The notes under the pieces are model-generated. The model searched no databases and had not been told where the DNA came from. It was given only the letters and a program-made list of their open reading frames with translations. A stretch of 64,000 bases of DNA, from contig NW_026947484.1 of the NCBI RefSeq assembly GCF_034190915.1, positions 182,150,982-182,214,981 on the forward strand, given 5' to 3'. This document shows, piece by piece, positions 36,689 through 49,003 of the stretch (position 1 is the first letter of the stretch; the number at the start of each line of letters is the position of its first letter). The position numbers and the translations under genes are program-made. This stretch comes from Cavia porcellus. Lineage: Eukaryota; Chordata; Mammalia; Rodentia; Caviidae.

Positions 36689-37300
36689 GGCAGTTAACTG
36701 ATTGTCAGCTTGAGTGGGGAATTCGTAGCTAAATTGAGTCAGCATGGCTCTGGGTGTGGAAGACCCACTTTAAGGAGGACTGTTGTCGGAACTGTACAAA
36801 AGGAGAACAGAGGGAAGGATTTCAGCTGCTTTTCCTTGGAAGAGCCTCACCACGGCTGATTTTCCTCAGAGTAGCTGCAGCTATGGTCTTTGACGGTACT
36901 CTGGTCTCGTCTTTCCTTGGACGTCGTCTCCTGGCTTTCAGCACAGATCCTTCAACTTCCAGCCCTGGTCTTTCAGCCTGCCGTTGCAGAATCTTTACTC
37001 CACTCCACAACTGGCCAGTTGACTGACTCCTCAACATGTCTTAGTTCTAATTCTTCCAAGGATTTACCCCAGATCTCTGGCTTAGTCCCTCACAGCCTCC
37101 AGTGCCAAGCATTCCACCACTGGGCACAAATCCCTGTCTTTGGTCACAGATCCTTTGGCCTCCTGATGAGAACTCAGAGGGGTCAGTGCCGTGGTTCCAG
37201 ACTTTCAGATCCTGCAGATCTCTAGCACGTGGACAGATCTTTTGTACTGTAGTACATTTGACTCTGTGGGCGGCCATTGTAGGCCAATCTGCAAATTTCT
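36689..37300 (+). repeat. Possible ancient LTR-like repeat
   Basis: GTGGCAGTTAACTGATTGTC then AGTCAGCATGGCTCTGGGTG resembles the 5' part of an old mammalian LTR. The match fades after about 120 bp, so the end is a guess. Positions 37023-37100 also resemble 35718-35795. Confidence 0.35.
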
Positions 37301-40300
37301 GTGCCGTGCATTAAATCTGATTCAGGTCATATGCGGTCTTTGGAAGAGCCTTGCTCCAACCCTGCAAGCTCTTGTAAGCACAGACTTACAAGAGCTGTGG
37401 CTTTTCTGAGGAGCTCAGAGATTATGCATTAAGGTTCACTCAGATAGAGAAATTGAAGCAAACCCTGAAACACATGCTCAGCGGTCCCATACCCAAAGAC
37501 ACAGCTTTCAAGTCAGAAGTCTGGCTAGCTAAAGAAGCATATTCCAGGGAGCAACCAGCCTGCAATGCTTTTTGGCTCTAAGGAGCTGATCATCTTAGCC
37601 AGTGGAGTTAGGACAGGCAGAGAGAAGAGCTAAAACCAAAGATGTCACCAATCACCCAGGCCTTTCCCCTGGGACGCAAGTCTTGGAGAGCATGACAGAG
37701 GCCACTTGGGCCCTGACTCTAAGCACATGGAGCATATAAAGCCACTGGTAAAATTCCTGTTATGGTCGAGGCGGGCACAAGATCTGGAGCAGAATGAAGC
37801 CTGTAGACAGAACCATCAGAGCCACAGTGGCCAGAATATTCATTTATTTGCTCCACAAATATTTGTTGAGCACCTACCCTTTTCAGGCACTCTCTTGGAA
37901 CCGACATCCTAGTCAAGGAGACAAACCCTTATGTCTCCAGTGACCGCTCTCCTCTGATTCTTTCAAACCTACCTATTTCACACCTGTGATGAACTTTTAA
38001 AGCAAACTCCAGGGAGTACACTCTGCTTCCCCTAGATATGTATTTTAACCCCAGAAAAAGTTTAACAACCAAACTGAAACCAAAGTCTTGAAAAATAAAA
38101 GTCTGTCCATGACCAGTTTTATTATTATGATTTCCCAGAATTCATAGCTTCCTACTCGGGATTCCACAGAGCACAATTTAAAATCCTTTGTCCTCAGTCA
38201 GGCTGACCTTCCAAAAAAGAGGTGGGCACACTTTCTATCCCCCAAGCAGCAGTAGCAATGAGATATATCAAAATGAAGTGAGCCAGGCTTCATTACAGGA
38301 GCACTAGGCTCAAATTCAGCTTTCAGCAGCATCCGTGTGGACTTGTAAATAGATGCAGTAAAAGAGTAAATAATGAATTTGTGCAATTGGAGGGAAATGC
38401 TCCAAAGCAGACCGGGTGATGGGGAGAAAAGCATTTTCAGAACAGTGCCTAAGCCTGTGCCTCGCTCAGCAGAGGTAACGGCTTCATGAGCTTTCATCTC
38501 CCAACTCTTCTTCTTTTCCATCACAATCATAAAAAAAAAAAAAAAAAAAAGGAGGGATGAGAGGGGAGAGAACCATAGATAAACCGTAAAGGTTCGAATA
38601 GCAAACACAACCTGCATTTTGTAAATTGCTTAGAGACCTTTGGAGGGAGAATCAAGGAAATGAAAAGTGGAACATACAGGAATATTGCTGTTTAGGGGAA
38701 AGTCTCTGCTCTGGGCATGAAAATCTTGTCTGGAGAATGGTTAAGAGGCACAATTCTAAAGAAATGTGAGATTGCCTTGTAGAGAGGACGTGCCTGGTTC
38801 TCTACTTTATATTCCTCCTCCTGTCTCCTGTGGCCACCCCCAAGGTCACTTACTCGTGGAAGTTCCAAAGCTCTGTGGCTTTGGTTACAGTAAAAAGCCA
38901 CGGGGCTCAGGAGGCCTTGCCATGTTTGCTGGTGTCTGCCCCATCCTCTCCTAAGAGGATCTTTTAGAAGACCACAGCAAGTCAGGGGGTCTCTGAGTTC
39001 AGACGCTGGAGTTACACACTTCCTGGGTTGAAGTCGCAGCTCAGCCCCTTTTTATGTAACTTGTGATTTACTCTAGAAAAAAATTTACAATCAGCTGCAA
39101 AACGGTTTTTTCCATTCTCTGCATTTGTACATGTGTTGCTTTGTAATTTGGATAGGGCGATTTATTGTTTTGAGAAATAAACATAAAGATGCACAGACAC
39201 AAAAGGTGAGGGAATTGGCGGCCAGTAACAGGATGTCAAGTGATAATTAAGTGCTGGGTCATTGTTCTGAAAGGCAAGTGCATGTTGTTAGCTTCAGCTG
39301 GAAGGAATGCAGCAGAACGGCCAAAAACAATGTGCAAAAGATCCCAGGCCAGCTGCCTTTCCCTCACCAGGCTGTGTGTTTAGACAGAAGAGGGCGGAGG
39401 GCCACGTGGCCAGCTCGGCAGGGTCACAGGGCTCTGCTGCCTCTCTCCCGTGCATGACCTCGACCCCAGCAAGCTGCTAGGGGGCTCCACACTTCCAGAG
39501 GAGCTGCTCTTCAGAAGGGATGCAGGATGAAGGTCGTACCCATCCGTGTTTAGCCCTGGCCTCACAGTGGCTCTGAGAACCCTTGGCTCAGGGCCATTTT
39601 CGATAATTACATTTCACCTGCGCAAATTCCCCGCTGGTTTCCCTTAGAGACCTATTCCTCTTCCATGCCTGCTATGATCCAGAACATAAATACTCTCTCA
39701 AAGGCAGTATTCTATGCCCATACAGCTGAGGTTTTTGTTCCTTACAAGGGAAATCCTCGCACTCTCATTCCTTCAGCAAACATTTATTAAATGCCTACTT
39801 AATAAGAGCAAAGCCTTGTGCTGGAGATGCAGAGATGAACAAATAAGACAGTTAATTTTTGGCCCTTGAGAACATTGCAATCTCCTAGGAAAGCCATTAA
39901 TATGAGTAGTAAATGTCTTTTAAAATAGAGTATGGCTGGAAGAGAGATTCTAAATCTCTTTAGAAGAGCAAAGACATATCCCAGCATTTGGCGCTGTTGA
40001 AGCTGAGCTGTTAAATAGAGCCCCAACAAACAGAAGAGGAGAGCATGTGAGGCAGAGGGCAAACAGGTACGGAACAAGGGGCCATGGTGCAGAGCAGGGC
40101 CTGTCATTGGGAGGAAAAGGTGGAGCGCTAGGGGCACATGGTACGAACAAAAGGGAGACCGCAAAGGTGGTCTGTGCGTAGGCTGTAACATACCCAGAAT
40201 ATCACGGTAAACAGTGTCTATGGCGCTACAAGGCTTCTGAGCAGTAGAACAGCTAATCCACCTGCTGTCCATCCATTCCTCTACTGTCTGTCTGACTCTC

Positions 40301-40550
40301 CATCTTTTGTTGCTGTACAGCAGAGTAGAGAACAGAGAAGCTAAAGAAACAAAGGTCAGAAGACCCAACAAAAATATGACCCGTCATTTTAAACCCGGTG
40401 AGAGAAAAGAGAGGACAAGCATATGCAAGCATTCAGGGAATGCAATCAGCAGGTTCTCGTTAGCTGGTGGAAGAGAAAATGAGACAGGAGAAGCATCCAG
40501 GAGAGCTGTGGCAAGGACTAAAGTAAGACCTCGGAAGGAGGCAGAGAGGG
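37301..40550. other. No gene recognised; old repeat scraps
   Basis: CACAAATATTTGTTGAGCAC at 37854 and CAGCAAACATTTATTAAATG at 39774 are common ends of old mammalian repeats. A MIR-like scrap lies at 39005-39075. A 21-base A-run lies at 38530-38550. A 190-residue minus-strand frame at 39799-40371 has no motif and is probably chance. Confidence 0.35.
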
Positions 40551-40632
40551 AGAGTCCAGCAGAGTCCAGCAGAGTCCAGCAGAGTCCAGCAGAGTCCAGC
40601 AGAGTCCAGCAAGAGTCCAGCAGAGTCCAGCA
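40551..40632 (+). repeat. Minisatellite, 10 bp unit
   Basis: Eight copies of AGAGTCCAGC, six perfect in a row and two more offset by an inserted A. Confidence 0.97.
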
Positions 40633-41104
40633 AGAAACTGGAAAACAGGACTGAGAGACCATAAATGTGCTGTGATGCCTATCGGTAGTGTTTTACCAAC
40701 AATTTACTCTTCATGGCACTAGACCAGGAATCTTCAAATCTGGCCTTAAGAATCTCCCAGGCTGCTTGTTAAATCACAGTTGTTGGGTCTCAGCCTCAGA
40801 GCCTCTGATTCAGTGGATCTGGGACATTAACAAGCAAGATTCCTGGGCTAGTGATGGGACTGATCCAGAGCCCACACCAAGAAAGCCTCTACTCTAAACT
40901 TTTTGTGTGAGCCATTCTCCCCACATGAATTAAAAGTTTCCTCGGGATGAGCAACTAATCAGGCTGACACAGGAGAAAAGGATCAAAACTGTTCCTTTTA
41001 TTTTTAACCAGTAAAAGTGTTAGGATTCTGTCCTTAACCAATGAGAACAAGTGCTTAAATTTTTCAAAAAAATTTTTAAAAAGGCAGGGAAGACTCTCAA
41101 TCTA

Positions 41105-41330
41105 CAATAATAGGTAACATTTTGGTGGCTTAATATATGCCAGGTATTTTGCTAAGCTCTTTATATCATTGTGTCATTTAGCTCTATGAATAACAATGTA
41201 AAAGTGAACATTAAACCCCTTTTCTCAGATGATAAAACTGAGACACTAGATATTTAAAATTAGCCCAAGGTCAAGTTGTCAGTAAATGATAAATTTCCAA
41301 AATGTATACTCAAGTACTATGATCTATTGC
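41105..41330 (-). repeat. MIR, nearly full length
   Basis: GGTAACATTTTGGTGGCTTA, ATATGCCAGGTATTTTGCTA, TCAGATGATAAAACTGAGAC and CCCAAGGTCAAGTTGTCAGT follow the whole reversed MIR. Confidence 0.85.
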
Positions 41331-41944
41331 CTCCTTTACAATCCCAGAGTTTGCTCTATAAAATAAACTAGCTTTACTCCAAGACTAAAATCATCTTCAT
41401 CTTATTATCTCATTAACCTACAGTGATTTCCTGAGTCTGTTTTCAAAAATCTGCCAGCACATAGCTGGCAACCACAGTGGAGTGTAATAATCATCTTTCA
41501 GCTTCTTAATAACCCTTGTGCATTGAACAATCAAGAGAATGAAAGGGTCAAGTGAAAGCCAACGCCCTGTAGTGCTATGAATGTGTTTGAGGATTTTCTG
41601 CAGTAATGCCTGGGGGATCCAGGGGCATTCTTGGCATATGAGAGCATAAGAGCCTCTCACAACATCTGTTCCAACAACATCTCTAGACAGTACATCTAGT
41701 ATCATCCTTAAAAGACAATTTTTAGAAAGCCCTAAACAATTGTTAAGATTTTTTTGGCCACTTCCACACAGGGATGCAAACAAAGCAAGCAATTTATGCT
41801 CCCAGCTCTGTATGCAGAATCTATTGGTAGTTTTTTAGCCCCTACTTACACGCCTGCTCTATGAAACAGAATGTACCCTGTGAGATCACAAGATTCCAGA
41901 AATTTGAGATCTGTATTCAAGCACCATTTGCTTTTCCAGGACTG

Positions 41945-42150
41945 GTGGTCATAGGGATCAAATCCAAAGCTTTCAGACTAAGGCATATTCCCATTCATTC
42001 CTTCATGCATTTGGGGTGAATTTTGAGATAGGGTTTCCTCAAATCACCAAATTGCCCACCCTGGGTTTGAACTTGTGATTCTCCTGCCTCAGCTTCCCAG
42101 ACTACTGGGATTACAGAATAGGCCTGCAACACCACACTCTACTCCCAGCA
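41945..42150 (-). repeat. Composite 7SL-tRNA SINE
   Basis: A weak tRNA half is followed by TTGAGATAGGGTTTCCTCAA, TGATTCTCCTGCCTCAGCTT and ACTACTGGGATTACAGAATA, the reversed 7SL half. Confidence 0.75.
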
Positions 42151-42231
42151 CCATTTTACTGTAAATTCTTAAAAGTTAGGAAGAGTGACTAAAGTTGCCT
42201 GAAACTATAGTCATTAGTACCCTCCTGCCCT

Positions 42232-42270
42232 GCACACACACACATGCACACGCACACACGCACACACACT
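42232..42270 (+). repeat. (CA)n microsatellite
   Basis: CA repeat with several CACG or ATGC interruptions. Confidence 0.95.
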
Positions 42271-43072
42271 GGCACTTCTATGAGATTAAGTTTCTGCAAG
42301 ATAAGAGTTTCTCTTCTGGAAAAGACAGTGCTAAAGAAAATGTCAGGAGGAGATCATCCCCAACAGTCTCAGGGACATGCCAGGTCTGAGCACTCCTGGG
42401 TCCCCCAGCACCGGGGACTAGAATTAAGTTTTGATGCCAATGTAAGCCCTCATGTGTAAAGATATATTATAACTTTCCCTGCTTTTATAGAGTGAGTTAC
42501 TTTTTAATTGGTTTTTTGAAGAGATGTGGAAATTGCCTTCTTTATGGTAATAAGGAACTTCTGAAGCGTGAATTCAGTTTTAAAAGGTTGTAAATGGTGT
42601 TTAGGGTTCTTCTTACTTCAACCTGCAGAAAAGACTTAGAATCTGATATCCCTGAACCAGAGAGAAACATGAGAGCATGATAAGACCAGTGAAGTTCTCG
42701 AGCATGGGCCAATTGTACTTCATTTGCTGTGGAATGAGCTCCCTGACAAAAAACAGTGCTGTGTGGAACACCATGAGTATCCCACTATTCGCACTTGGTA
42801 AACCTACGGATCATAGTTTGAGTAGAAATGTTATGTGCGCCAGATGTCAAGTCTGTAGTGAGAGGCTTTATTCTCATAAGAACAATGTGCTGCCCCTTCC
42901 ATAACAGAAGCAGTCCAGTGTAATCAACCTGCTCCTACACGGCTAACTGGTGACCATGGGGAATTCTGCCACATTGAACACTCAGAATCCCTTTCTACCA
43001 TTGACAGATCAATGGCTACAGCCAGGTTGGCCTTGAAGAGTGTAATATAGAGGAAATGCCCAACCTGTGAGA

Positions 43073-43683
43073 TGTCCAGGATGAGTTCGTGTTCTCTAAA
43101 ATTGAAGAATAAATTTTAGGAACAACAGAGGTTAAAAGTAGAATATATTTAATGAAAGAAAGAAAGCTTCTGTCTGAGAGAGAGACAGAAGGGATCCCAA
43201 GTGGGTTACCAAGTACCTTGCCTTTTCTAGGGATTTTTATAAAGCAAAACTATAAGGTGAGGTGGGTCCAGGCGGGGGAAAATGGGAACTCACAAGGCAT
43301 TTGGGCATAAGGTAGGATAGAAACATGGTCAACCAATAAATGAGTGTAATTGCTCAAGTAAAATTGATCAGATCAGGATCCAATGGGAAAGCAAGTCACA
43401 TAGCAAGTGGGCATGAATACAGAATGAGGCCTTTTCCTGTAGGGCGTTGGGTGAGTGGTTCCTTCTGGCTTCCTCAAGGTGATCAATACCTATTTAGAAT
43501 ATTAATCCCCAAATACGGTGTGATTGCATTTGTTTTGTCTTTTGTCTTGAGATCTGACCTGAAGCAGAGGTGTCTGTCTCCTTCAAGAATGCACAAAATC
43601 TGATCTTTTGCACTGGTTCCTTCGAGGGCCTAGCCCGGTCTGACTGCCTATAATATTTCTAATTAACTCAGCTGCCTATAACA
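43073..43683 (-). repeat. Probable solo LTR
   Basis: On the minus strand it starts TGTTATAGGCAGCTGAG and ends CCTGGACA, with TTTATTCTTCAATTTTAG (poly(A)-signal region) near the end. Length about 611 bp. No clear target duplication, and the family is not identified. Confidence 0.5.
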
Positions 43684-44124
43684 AGTAGACATCCATGTGT
43701 CAGAGCTCATACATTACCTATGGATGAATTTAAGACTGACTTTCTCATTGAAAGGGTTCTGCCCTAGGGAGAATTACTGGATGTTATGGCAGTGGTCTAA
43801 CATGGCGGAAGGCCAAAGCAAAAACAACACTTAACCTGACAACCACATCCTCCTCTTTTCGCTTCAGTCCTGATTACAACTTCCTCTTTCCTTTCCAGGC
43901 AGCAAAGAGAATTCCAATCAGTTCCTCATGCATCATCAATGCCCACCCCAAACTCCACCTCTGGCCAGAGATCATAAAACCTCCCGCCATGTTGTCTCTG
44001 GTCAGAGCAGAAAGTCCACCCCATGAGTGGTGCTCTCCTCTCCACATCCTCAATAAGGGTCATCTCTTTCTTTTTGCTTCTGTATTGTGCCAGAAAACTC
44101 TAACATCTATTACTGAAAAATAAA

Positions 44125-44345
44125 ATAAAATTACTGATATTTTGATAAAGATTGCTTTGAATCGACAGCTTGCTTTGGGAAGCATAGCCATTATAGCAAT
44201 ATTAAGTTTCCCAATATGTGAACATTAGATATATTTCCATTTATTTAGGTCTCCTTTTAATTTCTGACAGCAGTATTTTGGTTTTGTTCCATTCACAAGT
44301 CTTTATCTTCTTGTTTATATTTATTTCCAGAGACTCTTTTCTTTT
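44125..44345 (-). repeat. L1 ORF2 fragment
   Basis: TTTTGATAAAGATTGCTTTG, TTGCTTTGGGAAGCATAGCC and TTTCCATTTATTTAGGTCTC match reversed L1 ORF2. Confidence 0.8.
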
Positions 44346-45170
44346 AATGTTTGTCAGCCAGAATCCTCCAGAGAAACAGAACTTGATGGATAGGTGGATA
44401 AAGGGATGGACACACACATATACACATGAAGAGATTTATTTTAAGAAATTGCTTCTCACAGTTAAAGTGGTAAATCCAATATTCATAGAGTAGACTAGAA
44501 ACTCAGGCAGCATATTATTATAGACAGTTAAGTTAGTTACAAATATTATAGGTGATAGAACTGTGGGGGACCAGCAGCAGCTGAAAAGAAGTATGAAATA
44601 TAAATGACCTTTATTTTGAGAATGTGGGGAGAGACACCCCCAATCCCCTGGAGCATGGCATCTCCCCCCAGGGTCAGCAATCTCTCCATGGAACACGTGG
44701 AGTGGAAGCATATATGAAGCTTAGGTTTGGGGTGGAGCCTGAGGGGGCATTAGGGATACACAGGTAGCCCATTGGTATTCTTTTGGTGCCATAGATAAAT
44801 TCCTAGGGGTGGGGAATATGAAGCTCCTTGGTTTTGCCTCTAAGGCTTCACCGGCTACAGTGTCCTATCTGGGCCAAAACTTTTTCAATAGGCAGACAGG
44901 GCTTGGCTCTTGAAAGAAGTCAGTGCAGATGATAAGAACATGTTAGGGCTGTGGCCAGAGGCACATTTACTCAAGGTCAGGCCTCAGGATAAAAGAAAGG
45001 ACTATACCTACGTACTTCCCCAAAGGGCTGAGCAACAATATCTGATATTCTAAATAGGCATCAATTGCCTTCAGTAGAGGATCAAAACCTCCCTGGCCCA
45101 TCCCTTCCAGGAAAAGTCCTTGTTCACTCCATGTACAGTTGCTGTATGACTTGCTTCTTTACTGGATCTC
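44346..45170. repeat. Possible LTR-like sequence of unclear family
   Basis: CCTCCAGAGAAACAGAACTT at 44366 is a familiar end of an old LTR-type repeat. TGTGGGGGACCAGCAGCAG at 44562 begins another LTR-like stretch. No pairing LTR was found. Confidence 0.3.
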
Positions 45171-45216
45171 ATGACTATACTTGTAATCTTATTGGTTGAC
45201 CATAGTTTTGTCCCAC

Positions 45217-45560
45217 TGTCTTAGTTACTTTTTACTGATCACTGAGACAAAATATCTGACACCCAAAGTTGGGAAAGGAAAGGTTTATTTCTTACAGTTT
45301 GGGGAGGTTTCAGTCCATTCTCAGTTGGCTCCAAGGCAGAGTGGCATGGCGGGGCTGCAGTTCATGGCGGCTGCAAACAGCAAGACAGAAACCAGCAAGA
45401 GAGAGAGACACACCTTCTTCCTCCATTACATTACATCCTGGCTCCAACCGCTAGGCCAGTGTAGCACTCACACCCCCAATCCAAGCATTAGACAATGAAC
45501 CAATCACAAATGCATAATGCAAATACATGAGGCCTAAGGGCAACCAACATAAACCATGAC
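45217..45560 (-). repeat. MaLR-type LTR
   Basis: CTGTCTTAGTTACTTTTTAC, GGAAAGGTTTATTTCTTACA, CAGTCCATTCTCAGTTGGCT and CAGCAAGAGAGAGAGACACA fit the reversed MaLR layout. Confidence 0.75.
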
Positions 45561-45845
45561 AACCCAACTTATACCCATCTTGTGATTTCCACTGAATCAT
45601 AATATTTAAGTGACTATATTTGCAATCTTATTAATTGACCATAGTTTTGTTCCATTTTAGACCCACCTTGTGGTTTCATACCCACCTCATGATTTTGCCC
45701 CATGAAGCTTCCTTGAGAAGTAGGGTCCTCAGCAACCCACTTTCAGGCCCCCTTCTGTCCCTCTTAGACAGAAGCTATCTTTCCCTCAGTAAATATTTCC
45801 TATTCTTTTTTCCCCTACTATTAACCTCATTAGAATTTATTTTTT

Positions 45846-45948
45846 AGGGGCTAGGGATTTAGCTCAGCAGCATAAGTACCTGCTTTGCAAGCAGGCAGTT
45901 GTGAGTTTGATCCCTGGTACTGGTAAAAATGAAAAAAAAAAAGAAAAA
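45846..45948 (+). repeat. tRNA-derived SINE, subtype A
   Basis: GGGGCTAGGGATTTAGCTCA, CCTGCTTTGCAAGCAGG, GAGTTTGATCCCTGG and an A-rich tail. AGAATTTATTTTTT flanks it at 45832-45845 and 45949-45962. Confidence 0.9.
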
Positions 45949-45963
45949 AGAATTTATTTTTTT

Positions 45964-47230
45964 ATTTTGGAAGACACAAGCTTGGTGTATTGGTGTATCT
46001 AACAGACAGGGAGTTATGATATTTCCCTTTATTATTTGGATTATTTAGAGGTCCTATGTCATCCTTATGTCAATATGCAGTCTTTAGTTAGAATTTCTTC
46101 TACTTGGAGAAGCCGTTTTTGTTCCTTTTTTGAAGGATTGTTATCAGTACATAATGACTGAATTCATTGTGCAGGCTTGGTACAGGTACATACACATTTT
46201 AGTTCTTTTTGCCCCATTCCCCCATCTCTGGGTTTCTTTTCCTTTTTTGCAAAAGTTCTATCTTCCTGTTCCTTATTATATATCTTTATTTTGCTCTTTA
46301 TTTATATTTTGGATTTCTCATATAAGAGAAGTTATACAATATTTCAGCTCATGTATCTGATTTATTTCATTTAACATGATAGTCTCAAGGTATATCCATT
46401 TCCCTACAAATGACTCTAATTTATCTATATTTGTTGCGGAATAGCATTCAATTATGTATAAATAATAACATTTACTTTATTCATTCATTTGTTGATAGAT
46501 ATATAGGCTGCTTTCAAGATCTTGCTGTTAAGAACGATACTACCATAAATATAGGTATGCATATATCACTGTAGTATGATGTCTTTCACTCTTCTGCAAA
46601 GACATCTGGAAGGGGAATAGCAGGATCAAATGAAATTTCTTTTTCAGAACTCTCCATGTTGATTTCCATAGTGGTTGTACCGGTTTACATTCCCCACAAC
46701 AACATAGAAGAGTTCCTCTTCCCATTCTCCCCTGGCCCTACCAGTACAGCCTCACTAGCATTTCTATATCATTTCTTGAAGGTACCATTTATTCAGCAGG
46801 ATGGAATCTCTGTGTTGTTTTCATTTGCATTTCTCTCATGGCCAGAGATTTAAACACCTTTTCATAGTTTTATTGGCCACTTGCACTTCTTCTGAGAAGT
46901 ATCAGTTCATTTCAATTGCCCATTTTTTGACTGGGTCTTTTCATTCTGAGATGTCTGTTTTTATTTGTTTGTTTGAGGGGTTTGGTGTGCTTTGTTTTAG
47001 CTCTTAGTGTAGTATATATATATATTAATCCCCTCTCCAACGTATAGCTGGCAGATTTTTTTCACATTCTATAGGTTGTGTCTTAACTCTATTGTTTGTT
47101 TCATTTGCTGTGCAGAAGCTTTGTAATTTGATAAAATCACATTTGTTGAATCTTGATGTTACTTCTTGGGCAACTGAGTTTCTCTCCTACACCTATGTCT
47201 AAAACTGTTTTGGTCTTACATCCTTCAATT
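45964..47230 (-). repeat. L1 3' end (ORF2 C-terminus and 3'UTR), minus strand
   Basis: Landmarks are TTCCATAGTGGTTGTACCGG, TTTCATTTGCATTTCTCTCA, TGCCCATTTTTTGACTGGGT and TGCTGTGCAGAAGCTTTGTA, all familiar in reversed L1 3' ends. No intact ORF2 frame. Confidence 0.85.
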
Positions 47231-47605
47231 TGATTGGATGTGGCCCACTCACATTATGAAGAATAAACTCCTTTAAACTCAGTTGATTGTAGATATTACC
47301 CACCTTTACAAACTATCATAAGAGTGACACCTAACTTAGTATTTGATTAAATAAATAGATAATACAGTCAAGTTGACCCATAAAACTAGCCATCATAACA
47401 GCTAAATTATGTGAACAATAAAACTGAACATGTAATTATAATTATTTAATACTGTCCTGCAAGTTCTGGTAATATTTAAAATATAATAGTAAAACTGAAA
47501 ACCATATGGAAAACAACTGAAAAACAGTTTTAAAAAATTTAAAAATTGGTTGTCAAAATGTTTACCCCACAGTGATCAGAAAAACAATGGTGATCAGAAT
47601 ACTAG

Positions 47606-47705
47606 AACGGGGAAATAACTCAGTAGAGTATTTACCTAGCATTTATGACACCCTGAGTTCAATCTCCAGAATTAAAAAAGAAAGAAAAGAAAAAGAAAAA
47701 GAAAA
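47606..47705 (+). repeat. ID-like tRNA SINE
   Basis: GGGGAAATAACTCAGTAGAG, ACCTAGCATTTATGACACCC and GAGTTCAATCTCCAG with an AAAGAAAGAAAAG tail. Confidence 0.75.
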
Positions 47706-47719
47706 ACTTGTCTACCAAT

Positions 47720-48645
47720 TGCATAAACTAGAAAGCATGAATTGAAACAAAAAGATAAGAATAAAGGCACATAATTGTAGTCAACTGATCTTTAACAAAG
47801 GAATCATCAATGAGGAAAAGATTATTTTTTGTTCAACAAATACCGCTAGATAAAATGGACAACCATGTGCCAAAAAGTAAATATACAAAAGGAACTTAGT
47901 CATAGACCTCATACTTTCACAAAAATTAATCCAAAATAGATTATAAACCAAAAGATAAAATGCAAAATTGAAAAAATAGTAGAAGAAAAAAAAAAGAAAA
48001 GCTGTGTGACATTGAGTCTAATAATAATTTTTTAAGTACACTACCAAAGGTATGATCCATTAAGGAAAAAAATTAAGTTGAAATTTACTAATATTTAAAA
48101 TCTCTATTCTGCACATGATCCTATTAAGAGACTGAAAGAATAAGTTATAAGCTGGTAGAAAATATTCACAGAATGCTTACTGTACCCAGTAAAGTATCTA
48201 ATGTCCACAATACATAAACTCTTAAATTCAGCAGCAATAAAAGTCACAATCCAACTTTTAAACTGAAACATGGAGGGGAGTAGCCATTAGAAGACGAATG
48301 TCAACATTGTTGTTAAGGAACCACAAATTAAAACACTACACACCCACACACCTGTAGGAATGGCTTAAATCCAAAACCTAAAAATATCAATTGCTGCTAA
48401 GAATGAGAAGCAGCAGGAGTGCTCACTTACTGCTGGTGGAATGCAAAATGGTACAGACACTTTGGAAAACGTCTTGGCAGCTTCTCACAAAGCCAAATAG
48501 TCATACTAAATAGAAATTTTATTTGTAATCATCCAAAACTGGAAGTAACCAAGATGTCTTTCCATAGGTGCATGGACAAACTATGCTACAGCCAGACAAC
48601 AAAGAGATGAGAAGGAATTATGACTCTGAAATGCATATTGCTAAG
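47720..48645 (+). repeat. L1 3' end (ORF2 C-terminus), plus strand
   Basis: GATCTTTAACAAAGGAATCA, ACTGCTGGTGGAATGCAAAA, CCAAAACTGGAAGTAACCAA and GGTGCATGGACAAACTATGC are sense L1 ORF2-end landmarks. Frames are broken. Confidence 0.85.
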
Positions 48646-48985
48646 TGTCTTAGTTACTTTCTCGTTGCTGAGACACAAACCTGACACCTGAAACGTAAAG
48701 GAAGAGAGGTTTATTTTGGCTCACAGTTTGTAAAGGTTTCAGTCTCAAAGTCTTCAAGCTCCCTTGTGGGAAGCATAACTCAGGCACATGGTGGAGGGGA
48801 AGCAAAGAGTAAAGGGAGAAGCACAGAAAGGAGACAAACGCTTCCAGACCACATTTACAGTGACTCCTCTTCTGATCAGACCCTACCTCCTAACAAGGTA
48901 GCAATGTCTCCCTCATCATCCAATCACCTTTCAAAGGCCCCATCTATAAGCACATGAGGCTTTATAGTACTGAATCACTAGCTAA
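48646..48985 (-). repeat. MaLR-type LTR
   Basis: GTGTCTTAGTTACTTTCTCG, GAGGTTTATTTTGGCTCACA, CAGACCCTACCTCCTAACAA and a CACATGAGGCTTTATAG end match the reversed MaLR layout. Confidence 0.8.
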
Positions 48986-49003
48986 TATACGTTAGTTTAG
49001 AGG

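Noticed and set aside
39799..40371. 190-residue minus-strand open frame
   Set aside because: No domain or conserved motif seen. The length is within chance for 64 kb in six frames, and part lies on an old repeat end.
45964..48645. Single inverted L1 made by twin priming
   Set aside because: Both the minus and plus parts contain L1 3'-end sequence and are separated by unrelated sequence and a SINE, so two insertions are simpler.
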